DNA of 64,000 nt from Setoptus koraiensis (taxonomy: Eukaryota; Arthropoda). Below the pieces are notes generated by a model. The model did not search any database and was not told the DNA's origin. It saw nothing but the letters and a program-made list of their open reading frames with translations. The DNA is taken from the NCBI GenBank assembly GCA_048013815.1, contig CM106586.1, positions 13,640,001-13,704,000 of the forward strand, given 5' to 3'. Of the stretch, positions 26,218 to 37,800 are shown one piece after another (the stretch's first letter is position 1; each line of letters begins with the position of its first letter). The translations under genes and the position numbers were made by a program.

Positions 26218-26246
26218 CTCTCTCTCTCTCTCTCTCTCGCTCTCTA
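26218..26246. repeat. CT dinucleotide microsatellite
   Basis: A run of CT repeats with one CG interruption, near the change from AT-rich to GC-rich sequence. Confidence 0.9.
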
Positions 26247-26608
26247 TTCCTCTCGCCGGTTGGTTATCGTCTTTGCAACTCCATTGAGCACAATAAACAA
26301 GACATGAGTGAAAGTGGCGACAACACTCGCACTAGAGTGATAATAATGGCGATGAAATAGTGAAATTGATTAGGCCAGCTAGTGGTGAGACTGGTTGGTT
26401 ATTGTTGTTGGCGCGGATATTTAGATCAGTCTTGTTAGCGTGTATGTGCATTGCTCCTGTTTAGATTGTTATCAGGAAGTCGCAAAAAGGCACACACAGA
26501 GCGAGGCAACCAAGACGAAAAAACTTTGGTTTCTTTGGTCTAGCAAGATGGTGGTCAATCTTTTTATTGCCATCATTATTATTATATTGATCCGTCGGTT
26601 GTGCACAC

Positions 26609-26656
26609 CGGCCGGCTCATTGGCCGGCAAGACCATGACAGCCAATGAGCCGGCCG
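26609..26656. repeat. Perfect inverted repeat, 16-bp arms
   Basis: CGGCCGGCTCATTGGC (26609-26624) and its exact reverse complement (26641-26656) flank a 16-nt spacer. Confidence 0.9.
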
Positions 26657-26804
26657 TTTCTTTCTAACGCCCATTAACGGGCATGCAAATCAACGAGAGA
26701 CAGCGAGAGCAGTTTGAGTTATCCGTTGTTTATGCTCTTCTTTATGTGGCCCTTATCACCTTCGTCGAGACGGCGTCGGTCGCTTTAATGGCGTTCAAGG
26801 CACT

Positions 26805-26846
26805 TGTTGTTACTGTTGTCGTTGTTGTTGTTGTTGCTGTTGCATA
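26805..26846. repeat. GTT-rich trinucleotide tract
   Basis: Run of GTT with a few GCT and GTC units, the reverse complement of the CAA/CAG tracts seen elsewhere. Similar tracts occur at 29761-29791 and 55256-55307. Confidence 0.8.
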
Positions 26847-28012
26847 AATAGAAGAGTTATAGTCGCATCATGCGTCGCGTATGCAGATACATTTACGATT
26901 TGCCTGTTGCTAGTGGCACATCAATCTGAGTGGCTCCATTAAGACATGAATAACGGTATTTGCAGTGTTGTCGTGGTTGTTGTTGTTGCTGTTACTGCTT
27001 TTATCGGCTATCAACTTATCACTTTGTGTGCCCGTGTCTGTGGGCATCGTCGCTAAATGGGCCTTGTCCATCTCTGCAACTACTGCAACCGCTGCATTGA
27101 CTGCCAGCCGTTGCGATGGCAGCAAACGCATTGTATGGGAGTGATTAAATTATAACTGTGCCCGGTTACATAAAGTTGCAATCACTTTATAAATTGAGTT
27201 ATTTGTGGCCATAGCTCATGGCTGAAGAATGGCTGAATGGCCGAGTGGCGGAATGGCCAGCGGATTGCCCAATTGCCAAATTGCTCTCGATGGCCTATTG
27301 TCGCTATTGTTCTGGACAATTAAATCCGACCAGATCTGGCTGGATCGTGTGGAGCCGTGCACATGATGAAATCACCAGAGCAGGCCAGAGCAGATTTGTT
27401 TGGGTTGAAAACAGTGGCCGGCCATTACGCTATTGGCGTCTTGTGTCGGAAGGGTCACCCCGCTGTTACCATTTATGCAACATTGTCTCGCGTCAGCCCG
27501 GCCATTCATCACCCAATCATTTGCCACCAAGCTACCATTACGGTGTTGTTATCGTTATTATTATTAGTATTACAGTGAGGTGTGCAACGGCAGTTATACC
27601 GGGTATTTTCGCAAAAAAAGTGTTCGTCGCTAAATACGATTCGTACTAAATATACATCGCTGAACTGACCACCAGCAATCGGCCGCTAGTCGTTGTTTGC
27701 ACACGACCCCATGCACTTAAATACACTTCGCTCCGATAATCAACAGGTCTTTCGTGTCGTCTTGTTTCCAGATTGAAACGAGAGAGCCGCCGAGACATGT
27801 TGCATGCTTGCGCCACACTCGCCAGGTTCAATACACTTGGCCGGCTTGTTGTTGTTGTCCGCGCCAACTAATAGCCATGGAGACAGCCAGACAGCCAGCC
27901 AGCGAAAGTATGCATCTGGCGAGCCTCGAGGCGGCTGTCCACTATTTGCTCATTCGCTCGGCGCCGCAACTAACCAGCCGCTGACCAGCCGCCGACCAGC
28001 CGCCGACCGGCA

Positions 28013-28056
28013 ACAACATAATGTCGAGACTCGCCCTGGTCTCGACATTATGTTGT
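28013..28056. repeat. Perfect inverted repeat, 18-bp arms, 8-nt loop
   Basis: ACAACATAATGTCGAGAC (28013-28030) and its exact reverse complement (28039-28056) are separated by eight bases. It is preceded by a GCCGACCAGCC tandem at about 27976-28007. Confidence 0.93.
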
Positions 28057-28620
28057 GCTCGACAGAGGTGGACGGGCGAGCGAAGCCCCAAGGTTTGTTG
28101 CTGTTGTGCAGTTAACAACAATTTTGTCGTTGTTGCCGTGAGTGGCTGCTGTGGGTTCCATGCATGTGATGCAGTTAATAATAATACAGTTAATGTTTAT
28201 GGGCAAATATAACGAGAGCGCATGAAGAAAATTACATCTAAATCTAAATTCATTTAGTTTCGTTTAGTTTCGTTTAGTTGATTGCCGTCCGTTGAATTGA
28301 CTCGCAATTGGTAGCTCGCTTGCCAAATAAGTCTAAATGAGTTGCCCAGTTGCTTCGATGTTGACTCGGAGGCACCGCATCGCAGCTCAGCACATCATTA
28401 GCAATTCCTGGCGGCATTAGCTGGCCGATCTGGCTCAACTATCCGCCGCCGCATACTTGCGACTTGTTAGACACAGCGGACAGGTGAGTCATACGCTCGT
28501 CTGTGTCTGTTGGCGATGTTGCTGTTGGTGCTGTTGTTGTTGATGTCGTTGTTGTTGGCGGGGTGGTCCACGCCGCCAGTGTCATTATGCGAGCGTATAT
28601 CCATAATGACCGCATACTAT

Positions 28621-28701
28621 GCGGACAGTGCGGATAGCGCCGATAGTGCGGACAGTGCGGATAGTACGGACAGTGCGGACAGTGCGGATAGTACGGGTAG
28701 T
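28621..28701. repeat. Minisatellite, 9-bp unit GCGGATAGT (nine copies)
   Basis: Nine in-register 9-bp units vary between GCGGACAGT, GCGGATAGT and ACGGACAGT. In one plus frame it reads as Ala-Asp-Ser repeats, but no coding support exists on either side. Confidence 0.9.
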
Positions 28702-30796
28702 GTGGTTGTCGCAAATAGTGGTGCAAACGCTGGAAATACCATGCGTAGTGGCAATCACGAATCGAGACTCGAGCCGAGTGAATAATTGATTCGATTCAAC
28801 AACACACAGTATTATCGCGCTTGTTCTAATTATGCAATTACACACCATTATCTCGGGCACTGCAACATTAGCCAGGCTTAATTATAATGATTATAATGAT
28901 GCGCGCCTAGCGTTGCGCCAATCAATCAATCAATTGTATGAGATTTACCATTATACCATTATTAAACTGATTACGCTGCAGCACAAGTTAGCCGAGTGCG
29001 TCACAACTGCAGCCTAAATGAGCCCGCTCTTCGGCCACACTGGTCACTTGTTAGTTGATTACTTATTAGCTAATGCGCCAGTTACTGGCTTGTTAGTTAG
29101 TTGCAAACACTTGTGATAGTCACCCCGAGACACTCGCATATCACATACATTTTTATTTGTTATTTATATGCGTACAAACATACGGTACAAGCAACATATA
29201 TGCGAGCATACAGGTAACATACAGGTAAACGAGACAGCCAGTTGTGGCCCACTAACGACACTAACAAATTGACTGGCTGTGAGTGCTCTATTGAGTGACG
29301 CTCTCATTCATGTGACGATATCAATTCACTTGCTCTCCTCACCTGGTTCAAACAGCAACAAGTGTGGACTGCACTTTTGAGGTGAGCTTTTTCCAATGGC
29401 CACAAGCGGGCTTCTCCAGGGTGCCGTCAGGGCGGCGCTAGTCTGCTTGCTCTAAGCAGCCCGTTAGCTGGCCAACATGACAGTCTCTGGCCACTGTATA
29501 CACTGTTTGCTGTATGCGATGATCTATGCGCGATGCTAGTAGCATGCTAGTACAGGTTTCGTGAAGCAATCAAAAAGTCAATCAAATTCGACGAAACTGT
29601 ATCGCTTGGGAGGCTTATTTTTAACGACGCCAGCGCCTCTGATGGTTGTTAATTGAAGCCTGCGCATGGGCGTTGGAAAAATCATCACACAAAAGTCACA
29701 TTGGTCACATTGGCGTAGAGTGGCCAACCACTATGTAAATGTGAATGACCTATCGGCAACTTGTTGTCGTCGTTGTTGTTGTTGTTGTTGGCGGGTGACT
29801 TGTGATTCCTACTGACAAGAGAGTCACTGTTGAACCCAACTGGCGCCGACTGGTCTACATTGAGTCAATAGTATTGAGTGTCCAGTTCAACTGTTGGCGG
29901 CTGGGCGCGTTATCGCCCCGTGAACCGTCGTTGACCACCACCGAATCAATTAGCCGAACCATTTTAATTAGCTATTATAATTAGCGATCTAGCCGTCATA
30001 TCGGCCGACGACATCTCGACGCGTATAGACGCGATTGATGTCGGCGTTTGCTTGCTTATGACGCTTGTGAGTCAAGTGGAAGAGTTTTTCGGGCCGCCAT
30101 TTTAGGCCGTTTAGGCCGCTTTAGCCCGTTTTAGGGTTTGGGCCGCCAGATGAGAATCGGCGACGGCCAACGAGAGTGAGCTGCGTGTGCGAATGGGCCC
30201 GACAAACTCTCCCTTTCGCCCGTTCGCCCTGTCGCCGTCCCGCCGTCCCGCCGTCTCGGCCGTCGGAGTCGGGACAAGTTCAAGTTGACGATGGGCACTC
30301 ATCGGGCGCTTGAACGCCCGAACGCCCGAGCGCTCGAGCATGCACGATGGAACGTCGCCCATAATGCTTTGGCAAACATTCTCAACAATATCGCCGACGA
30401 TGATATTAATTCTTTTTATGGCCAGCTCTTTGCGGCTCCAGCAAGCGAGTCGCCGTCGAGCGGGCACGAACGAAAGTGCTACGGCTCCGATACTGGACTG
30501 GTGGCCACGGTACTGGCCGGCACAATGGCCGCGATACCGGCTCAAGCAGCCAATGACCAACACGAAATAAATCAGCGACGACGACGACGACAAGACCGTC
30601 AGTTCATATGATAATTTGCAATAAAATAGATACCAACACACCTATGAGTAGACGAGAGTGCGCTGCGCAAGGTTAAATGTCATTCTCCTCTGCTCACTTG
30701 AACTATCGCCATTCAATTAGCCCATCGGACCAAACTACTTTTTGCGCCACCAACCTTTTTGAGCCACAGAATAATTTCTTTTTTATAAAGTTTCAT

Positions 30797-30866
30797 TCAT
30801 CTCTGCTCACTCATCTCTGCTCACTCATCTCTGCTCACTCATCGCCGCTCATTCATCGCCGCTCAT
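30797..30866. repeat. Minisatellite, 14-bp unit TCATCTCTGCTCAC
   Basis: Five in-register 14-bp units; the last two have shifted to TCATCGCCGCTCAT. Confidence 0.92.
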
Positions 30867-32286
30867 TCATCTTGGCCATGACGTAATGGTCAGCACCGTG
30901 CGCTGACCAACCATTTTGAGCGCATCCATGTGAGCCACTGGGCCGACAAATTACCATGCTGCCCAGGTATCGCAGCAATATTGCGATATAATATTGTATC
31001 GTATGACTGCCAGCAGTGAAATGATGCTGCCGCCGTTGGCACCACCAAGCCAGACATGACACGGCCTGTGTCGCACAGGTAGCAACAGGTGAACAGGCGG
31101 ACAGTGATTTGTCGAGTTGCACACAGCAAACAAGTTGTCCAAGTGTCAATTGAAAGTCACGAATTATCTTGGATGCACGAACTCGTCAGCCAGCACTGTC
31201 AGATCGAAAGGCCGACACTGTTGAAACGGAAGTCAGCCGCTGTGCTGCACGATCAGCCGATAATGCTGCAGTTTGATAGTGCGAATGCCAATTATGATGT
31301 CAGCCAATTCGAGAATTCGCTCGTTTGTAGGTTCGTTTGTGTATTTGTTTGCATGTTTGTTTGTGTGTTTTTATGTCCTCGAGCCAGCAGATTGTTATTG
31401 ATTGACTTGTGAGCTGATTCCGTTGGCGACACCATCGGCGCCCAATCGATTGGGGCCGATGTCGTGCGCTCAGATAAAGATCGACACAGTTGCACAGCAA
31501 ACGCGCCACTAGCTCGCGGCATACCGGTCGACTGACCCATCAAACTGCTCCCATAATTGGCCAGCCGAATCTCTGTTTTGGTGGCCACACACTCGGCCTG
31601 ACACTTTTTGGGCTTTTATCTCATATCTTACTTTGTATGCTTGTGTCAATTAGAAATTCGTTGGGGATTTCGCTGTAGGGAGCTTATAATTTCCAATTTT
31701 CTCATTTACTTGCCACTTAATTATGACCGAATGCCTGTATGCACAGTGTCGGTTGCCGGACAGCCGATGCATCATTCAATGATGTGTCAGTGTGATTGCG
31801 CCATCACCGGCCATGTCATGCCGGCATCAATCATTGCAATGATGATTGATACCGGATACTGGCGGATCATGAGTGAAACAGCGAGCGCATTATTAGAGCA
31901 TTGCGTAATTGCGTGTATTGTGCCACCGATCGTAGTTGATGGCACTGCCGATAGGTTTGCCTCGATGCTGTTCGGCCAGCATGCGCCGCCATGCGAGTGT
32001 TTGTGCCATTAGGAAGTGGCGAGAAACAATCTTGCGGACACTAATTACAGATCGCGTAATCGACAGCAGTGATTGTTTGTTGCATGTGTCATTTGTTTAC
32101 AATTTACTGCTTGCGAGCCTGTCTGTTTTTGTCGTTCGCTTGTATCGCTCGCTTGTGCCGAGCGTGGCCAACGAGTTGACCTGGCGACGGTCGAATTGGC
32201 CGAGCCCCCATTTGCGAGTGTGCAGTGATTTGTTGCGTCATCGCGCCGGCAGCTTCCTGAAGCGAGCCCGCCGAAAGCTTCGCTCG

Positions 32287-32370
32287 CTTCTCTTCGGTGG
32301 CTTCTCTTCGGTGGCTTCTCTTCAGCGGCTTCTCTTCGGCGGCTTCTCTTCGGCGGCTTCTCTTCAGTGG
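32287..32370. repeat. Minisatellite, 14-bp unit CTTCTCTTCGGTGG
   Basis: Six in-register 14-bp units differing at three positions (CGGTGG, CAGCGG, CGGCGG, CAGTGG endings). Confidence 0.93.
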
Positions 32371-33630
32371 CTTGGCTGCACAATTGCGCATATCGGCTCA
32401 CTATTGCATAATATATTAGTGTATTAAGGCATAATATATTAATATATTAGTACAGTGTACATTTGTATTGTATTATATCTCGCCGGTATACTGCCGGTAA
32501 ACGCTGCTAGTGTACAAATCTCACAAGTCGGCATGCGTGCCAGCGTGCCGACTCAACGATTGCCCAATGGCTCAGGTGAGCCACTGGTCAGCCACTGGTC
32601 AGCCGGTGAGCCGTTCAGCCGGTGAGCCGGTGAGCTCACAATGGAGGGCTCACAACTTGTCAGTGCGAATAGTGTGCTTGCAATAACGTAGCTGTGGCTA
32701 CAATCAATTTATTACATAATCATTACGGAGCAAACTATTTATTCACCTTTGGCATGATGTGTTCATTCATGAACTGGCCTGTTGTTTGCTGCCTGGTGCA
32801 TCTGTCATCTGATCGACTGATCGCCGGCCCGCCGGCCCGCCGACCGGCGGCCATCGACAGCCCAGCGCCGGCCGAAGGTGGTCCGATCACGACCTGGCCA
32901 CTGCACACACATAAATGGCCCTCTCGGCCGGCTGCGCAGTTATTTTATAATATTATCCGTTGTGCCGGCGCCGATCCAACTTGTATCGTCCAAGTTATTT
33001 GGTCGTCGTCGTCGTCGTCGTTGTCGTCGTCGCCGGGCGACGAGATGATCTTTGCCGACATGATTGAATGGATGGCCAGCTAACCGTTTTGCTGATGACA
33101 CACATACACCGAATTAAGGCAGCAGCGGCAGCAAAATGCAAACTTCAAGCTTCGAGCTGCAACAAAAACAGGAGAAGAAAGTGGGAAAAGTGCACGAAAT
33201 TCCTCTTCTTGTAACTGGCCAAATGGCTTTGCGTTGCCTGGCAAATAATCACAGTTTGCACTAGCGGACAGCGGATAATTGGTTAGCTAGACAACATGTT
33301 GTATCCACTGTCGCTGGCACTGGTCGCCGGCTGGCTGTCGGCCGATACACATTATGATATATCTAGTTTAGTCGCTTGCATTTATGCTGATCATAATTTA
33401 CTAGTACCGCTATCATATTTATCACTGGCCAGTGTGTCAGCCGGCTTAATCCCGACGGCGGCCAGCGCCGGCCAGCCGCAGTGTCCAGTCGGGGCTCGAG
33501 GAAACGCAAGCCGATAAAGTGTGTCTACAATATCCAAACTCATTAATAAATATATTGGCGATGCTCGCTCGGACCGGCTCGCCAAACTCGTCGTGTGTTT
33601 CGTAGGTAGTGTCGTCGGCAAGTGTCTCGT

Positions 33631-33734
33631 GCAGTTTGAGGCAGTTTGCAGCGAGTTGCAGCGGCTTGCATCGGCTTGCAGCGAGTTGCATCGGCTCGCA
33701 GCGAGTTGCATCGGCTTGCAGCGAGTTGCAGCGG
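33631..33734. repeat. Minisatellite, 10-bp unit GCGAGTTGCA
   Basis: About ten 10-bp units (GCGAGTTGCA, TCGGCTTGCA, GCGGCTTGCA). Unit types partly alternate, giving a 20-bp higher-order period. Confidence 0.92.
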
Positions 33735-33945
33735 TGCACAGGTGAGCCCAAACAAGTTGCTATAAACAAAAGCGAAGCAAGGGTGTGAGCCCGCTACAAA
33801 GTATCATACAAACAATAATTATTGCATCACACACACAACCATTAGTCGCCTAGCTGCCGGCCCGTTATCTGCTGCCCAGTCGCCGTTACCTGTTGACCCG
33901 ACCTGTTCACCTGTGCGCTCCGCAGCAACACGCCGTTACAAATGC

Positions 33946-34001
33946 CAACACACACACACACACACACACACACACCACCTTTGAAACACACACACACACA
34001 C
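33946..34001. repeat. CA dinucleotide microsatellites
   Basis: Two CA runs (about 33946-33974 and 33985-34001) with a short ACCTTTGAA-type spacer that is partly repeated after the second run. Confidence 0.9.
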
Positions 34002-34845
34002 TACCTCTGAACACACACTTAGGATGTGTGGCCGGCGCTTCTTTAATCAGTCGCTACTTACGTCATCTCGCTCGCCAGATCTCGTATCATGTGTAAACGG
34101 CTCGAGTTTGCAAATGCGATGCGCTCCTCTCACAAGTCGCCAGACTCGGCCGCTCCAGCGACTCAACTGACAACAAGCGCGATTTAGTATCACGGGGAAT
34201 GTGTAAATTGAAAAGTAAACGAAAGTGGACTCAATGTTCGCGACCGTACGCATTGAATAATAATAATACCACTACTACTAATAATAATAATAATCTTCTT
34301 TGAGATAATCACTTCACTCTCGCTGATCTGGCCAGCTTGCCGGCAAGCTTGCCATATCACTGACAACGCCACATCACACTGACCAGTGGCCAGTGGCCAG
34401 CTAACGGCCGACCCACCCGACTGACAACAAACCGGCCGGCGTCAGTCGGTGAATGCACGCTCACTGTTGATTAGTCGCTGGCGTGATCAACAACCAATAT
34501 AAGTTGCATCAAATGTAACATAGTGACAATTCATTTTGCCTCCGATTTAGTCGACTCCCAGTTATCAGTGGGCAGTTGTTGCAATTATTATTAGCCAGTT
34601 ATTATTGCCATTAGTCAGTGTGCTCTCGACACACCAACAACACACAACGTTGAGAGACATGATACAATCGGCGACGCACCCTGACACAATCAATGCGACA
34701 CAATCAAATCAAATTATTAATATCTGAAATACAATATATCAAATAAAATATAACAACAAATATAATATATAATAAAATCCTCACACCAGAGCTGAGCTGC
34801 CAGCGCTCAGTCGCCAAACAACAACAACAACAACAAGAGGACACA

Positions 34846-37800
34846 ATGAACAAAGCGTCGAGAAACTCAAAAGCGGCCCCATTGAGGCCGGCCAGTGTTG
34901 AGCCCATCGCCAGACACCAGTTAGACACAACAACCGCAACCACAACCATCACGACCACCACACAATGCACGCAATATGCCCAATATGCCCAATATGCCCA
35001 ATATACCCAATGTACCCAATATGCGCGACAATTTGCGCACGCCACAAATCAAAGTAGAAAATCCATCATCAACTTCGCGGCATCACATCCGCGATGCCAT
35101 CAAGTTAAACCCAAATCTGTCGGTCACCTGTCGGGCCGCAAGCCACAAACACTGGCGCTCAGCCTATTGATTGGACTCATACTAATTAATGGCTTAATGA
35201 GCGTCATGGCCAGTCAGGGCCCCGACAGCCGAACATCCGGGCAACAACAGCAAGTGTCGCCGGCCGGCAAATCGCCGGGCCAGGCCGCCGACCAGCACAA
35301 CTCAGCCTCAGCCACAGACCACAACAACAACAACAACAACCACAAACAACAGGTAGACACCACACTGGCTCTAGAATCCGAGGCCCATCAACAGGTAGTG
35401 GCCGCGCCCGGCGCAAGCCACAGCAAGGCGTCGTCATCTAGTCAGTCGAAGGCGAGCGATGATTTGCAGCCCGCCGCCGGTTCGTCCGCATCGGGCGCCG
35501 CATCTTCGGCGCAGTCTGCCGGCCCGGCCGACACTCAGTCGAGCTCGTCATCTGCCCTTTCGTCATCATCGAACGGCAAGCCGGAGCAAGCAGCGGCGGC
35601 GGCGGCAGCAGCAGCAGCGGCTCCACTTCCGGTTGCGGCAGACGAGCGCGTTATGACGGCCAGTTCATCGCCACTCGTCTCCACAAGCTCACAAGTGACA
35701 AACAACAACAACAACAACAACAATTACGAATATGTCGGCGTCCAACCGGAAGAGGCCACGCCCGAGATTTTGGCCAAATTGAAGCAACAGGAACAAGCTC
35801 AAATAGGCGCTCTGTTGGACCAGATTGACCAGCAAGAATCGACGCAACAACAGCAACAATACGGCAACAACCGCATGCAAATGCGCCAGCTTCAGTACGG
35901 CCCGAGCGCGCCCCAACGTCACCCGCAGCGTCCGTATCACCCCATGAACAATCAGTATCAGCGCCCGTATCATCCGTCAACGGGGCCCCGCTCAACCCGG
36001 TACCATCATCAGAACCACCCGCGTCCACAAATGAATTACCCGCGCCAACCGCAGTACCCACCACCACAGCACCAGCCCCGTTACAATGTGCCAAACCGCT
36101 TGATGCCAAATAGACCGCGCGACTTGTACGCGCCCCCGCCCCCACCCCTCTACAGACCACAAGCGCCCATCATGATGGACGGCGGCCCGCGAGCGCCCCG
36201 AAACCTAGCGAGCGCCCCCAAGCACAACGTGTACGCCCAGGGACCCATCAGTTATCATATCCGATCGCCGCCCGCATTGCCGCACTACTCGTCGGCCAAG
36301 GTGACCGGCTTGCCGCTTGGGCCCTACCCATACCCGGCACCGGGTCACCCGCACGAGATGCCCCGACACTTGCCCAGGGGAGCCGCAGCGGGTTATGCGG
36401 CCTTCCGTAAGTTTGTGCGCGCCCACGCACAACGTTACCGTCAACTGAACAGCCAGGCGGCCGCCGGCGGTCCATCGGCCACATACCCGGCACCGCCCGC
36501 CGCCAAGCCCGCAGGCCCGCAATACTCGCCCGGCGAGAAGCCTTTGCTTGTGCTGAACGAGCCGGCGCCCATAACCATCAGTTACGGCAGCGCGCCATTG
36601 TCGTCGAACAGTTACGAGCTCAACGCGGCTGCCGTCGGTCAGCAGGCGCCCGCCAAAGACGCCTATGCCCAGGCCGAGAGTTACGACAAGACGGGCGCCG
36701 ACAAGCCGGCACCCGACACCGGAAACTCCTACGGCGCGCCCAGTTACGGCGGCCAGTCCGCGAGCTACGGCGGCCAGCCCTCGAGTTACGGCGGCCAGCC
36801 CGCCAGCAGCAGCTACCAGCCGAAAGCAAAGGTGCCCACTGTGTCCACCACTCAGGCCTTCATACCGCACCAAATCGGGGGCGCGTCGGGAGCGCAGTAC
36901 GGCTCGGCAGCGGCGGCCTCGTCGGGCAGCCCGCAAGTGGACGGGTACGGAGGCGCGGCCCCGCAGGCGGGTCAGTATTCTTCGTCCGCGGCAACGGGAT
37001 ACCAGTCGCTAATGTCAACTCTGTACGGCAACACCGCGCCGGGCAAGCACGGATACAGCGGCGAATTCGGCAAGGTCGTCTATTATCCGCACGCAACCGT
37101 TTACACTGAACCCATGAACGCGGATCAATTGTACAAATTGACCGGCACGGGCATCCACCAAATACTAGATCAATTGCAGTACAGTCTGGCCAACGGCGGC
37201 CACGATCACACCAACACCATCAGAGAGGGCCACCAGGGGCACCACATCGGCAACGGGATCACCATACACGCCAAACAGTATCACGGGCCCACGCCAAACG
37301 GCGGCTACGGCTCGGGCACGGCGGCCATAATCAAGGGGCCCAGCCGGCAGTACGGGCAGCAGCAGCAGCAGTCGGGCGCCGACTACAGCAGCCAGCAGAC
37401 GGTGGGCGACGGGGCCGCTTACGCCACGGTGAAGCAGGGCGGCGACCTGACCAGCGGCAACGTCAATTACGCAATCAACGTGGTTCACCCGCAAGCTCAG
37501 CCAGCGGCCTACGGTCAGTCGTACGGCGGCCCAGCGGCATCGGGTCAGTCGTACGGCGGCGCGGCGTCATCGGGTCAGTCGTACGGCAGTGCCCCATCCG
37601 GTCCGTCGTACAGCGGCGCGGCATCGGGTCAGTCTTACGGCGGCGCGGCGGCATCGGCACCGAGTCAGTCGTACGGCGGCGCGGCGTCATCGGGTCAGTC
37701 GTACGGCAGTGCCCCATCCGGTCAATCTTACAGCGACGCGGCATCGGGTCAGTCCTATGGCAGCGCGGCCTCATCGGGTCAGTCCTATGGCGGCGCGGCG

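Larger units (their letters stand above)
26201..34845. other. Gene-poor desert upstream of the Q/SYG-rich gene
   Basis: The relatively GC-rich, repeat-saturated composition returns here. No conserved exon was recognised over 8.6 kb. It contains several tandem arrays and two perfect inverted repeats listed separately. The last few hundred bases, with an AT-rich block at about 34700-34790, should hold the promoter and 5' UTR of the gene that starts at 34846. Confidence 0.55.
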
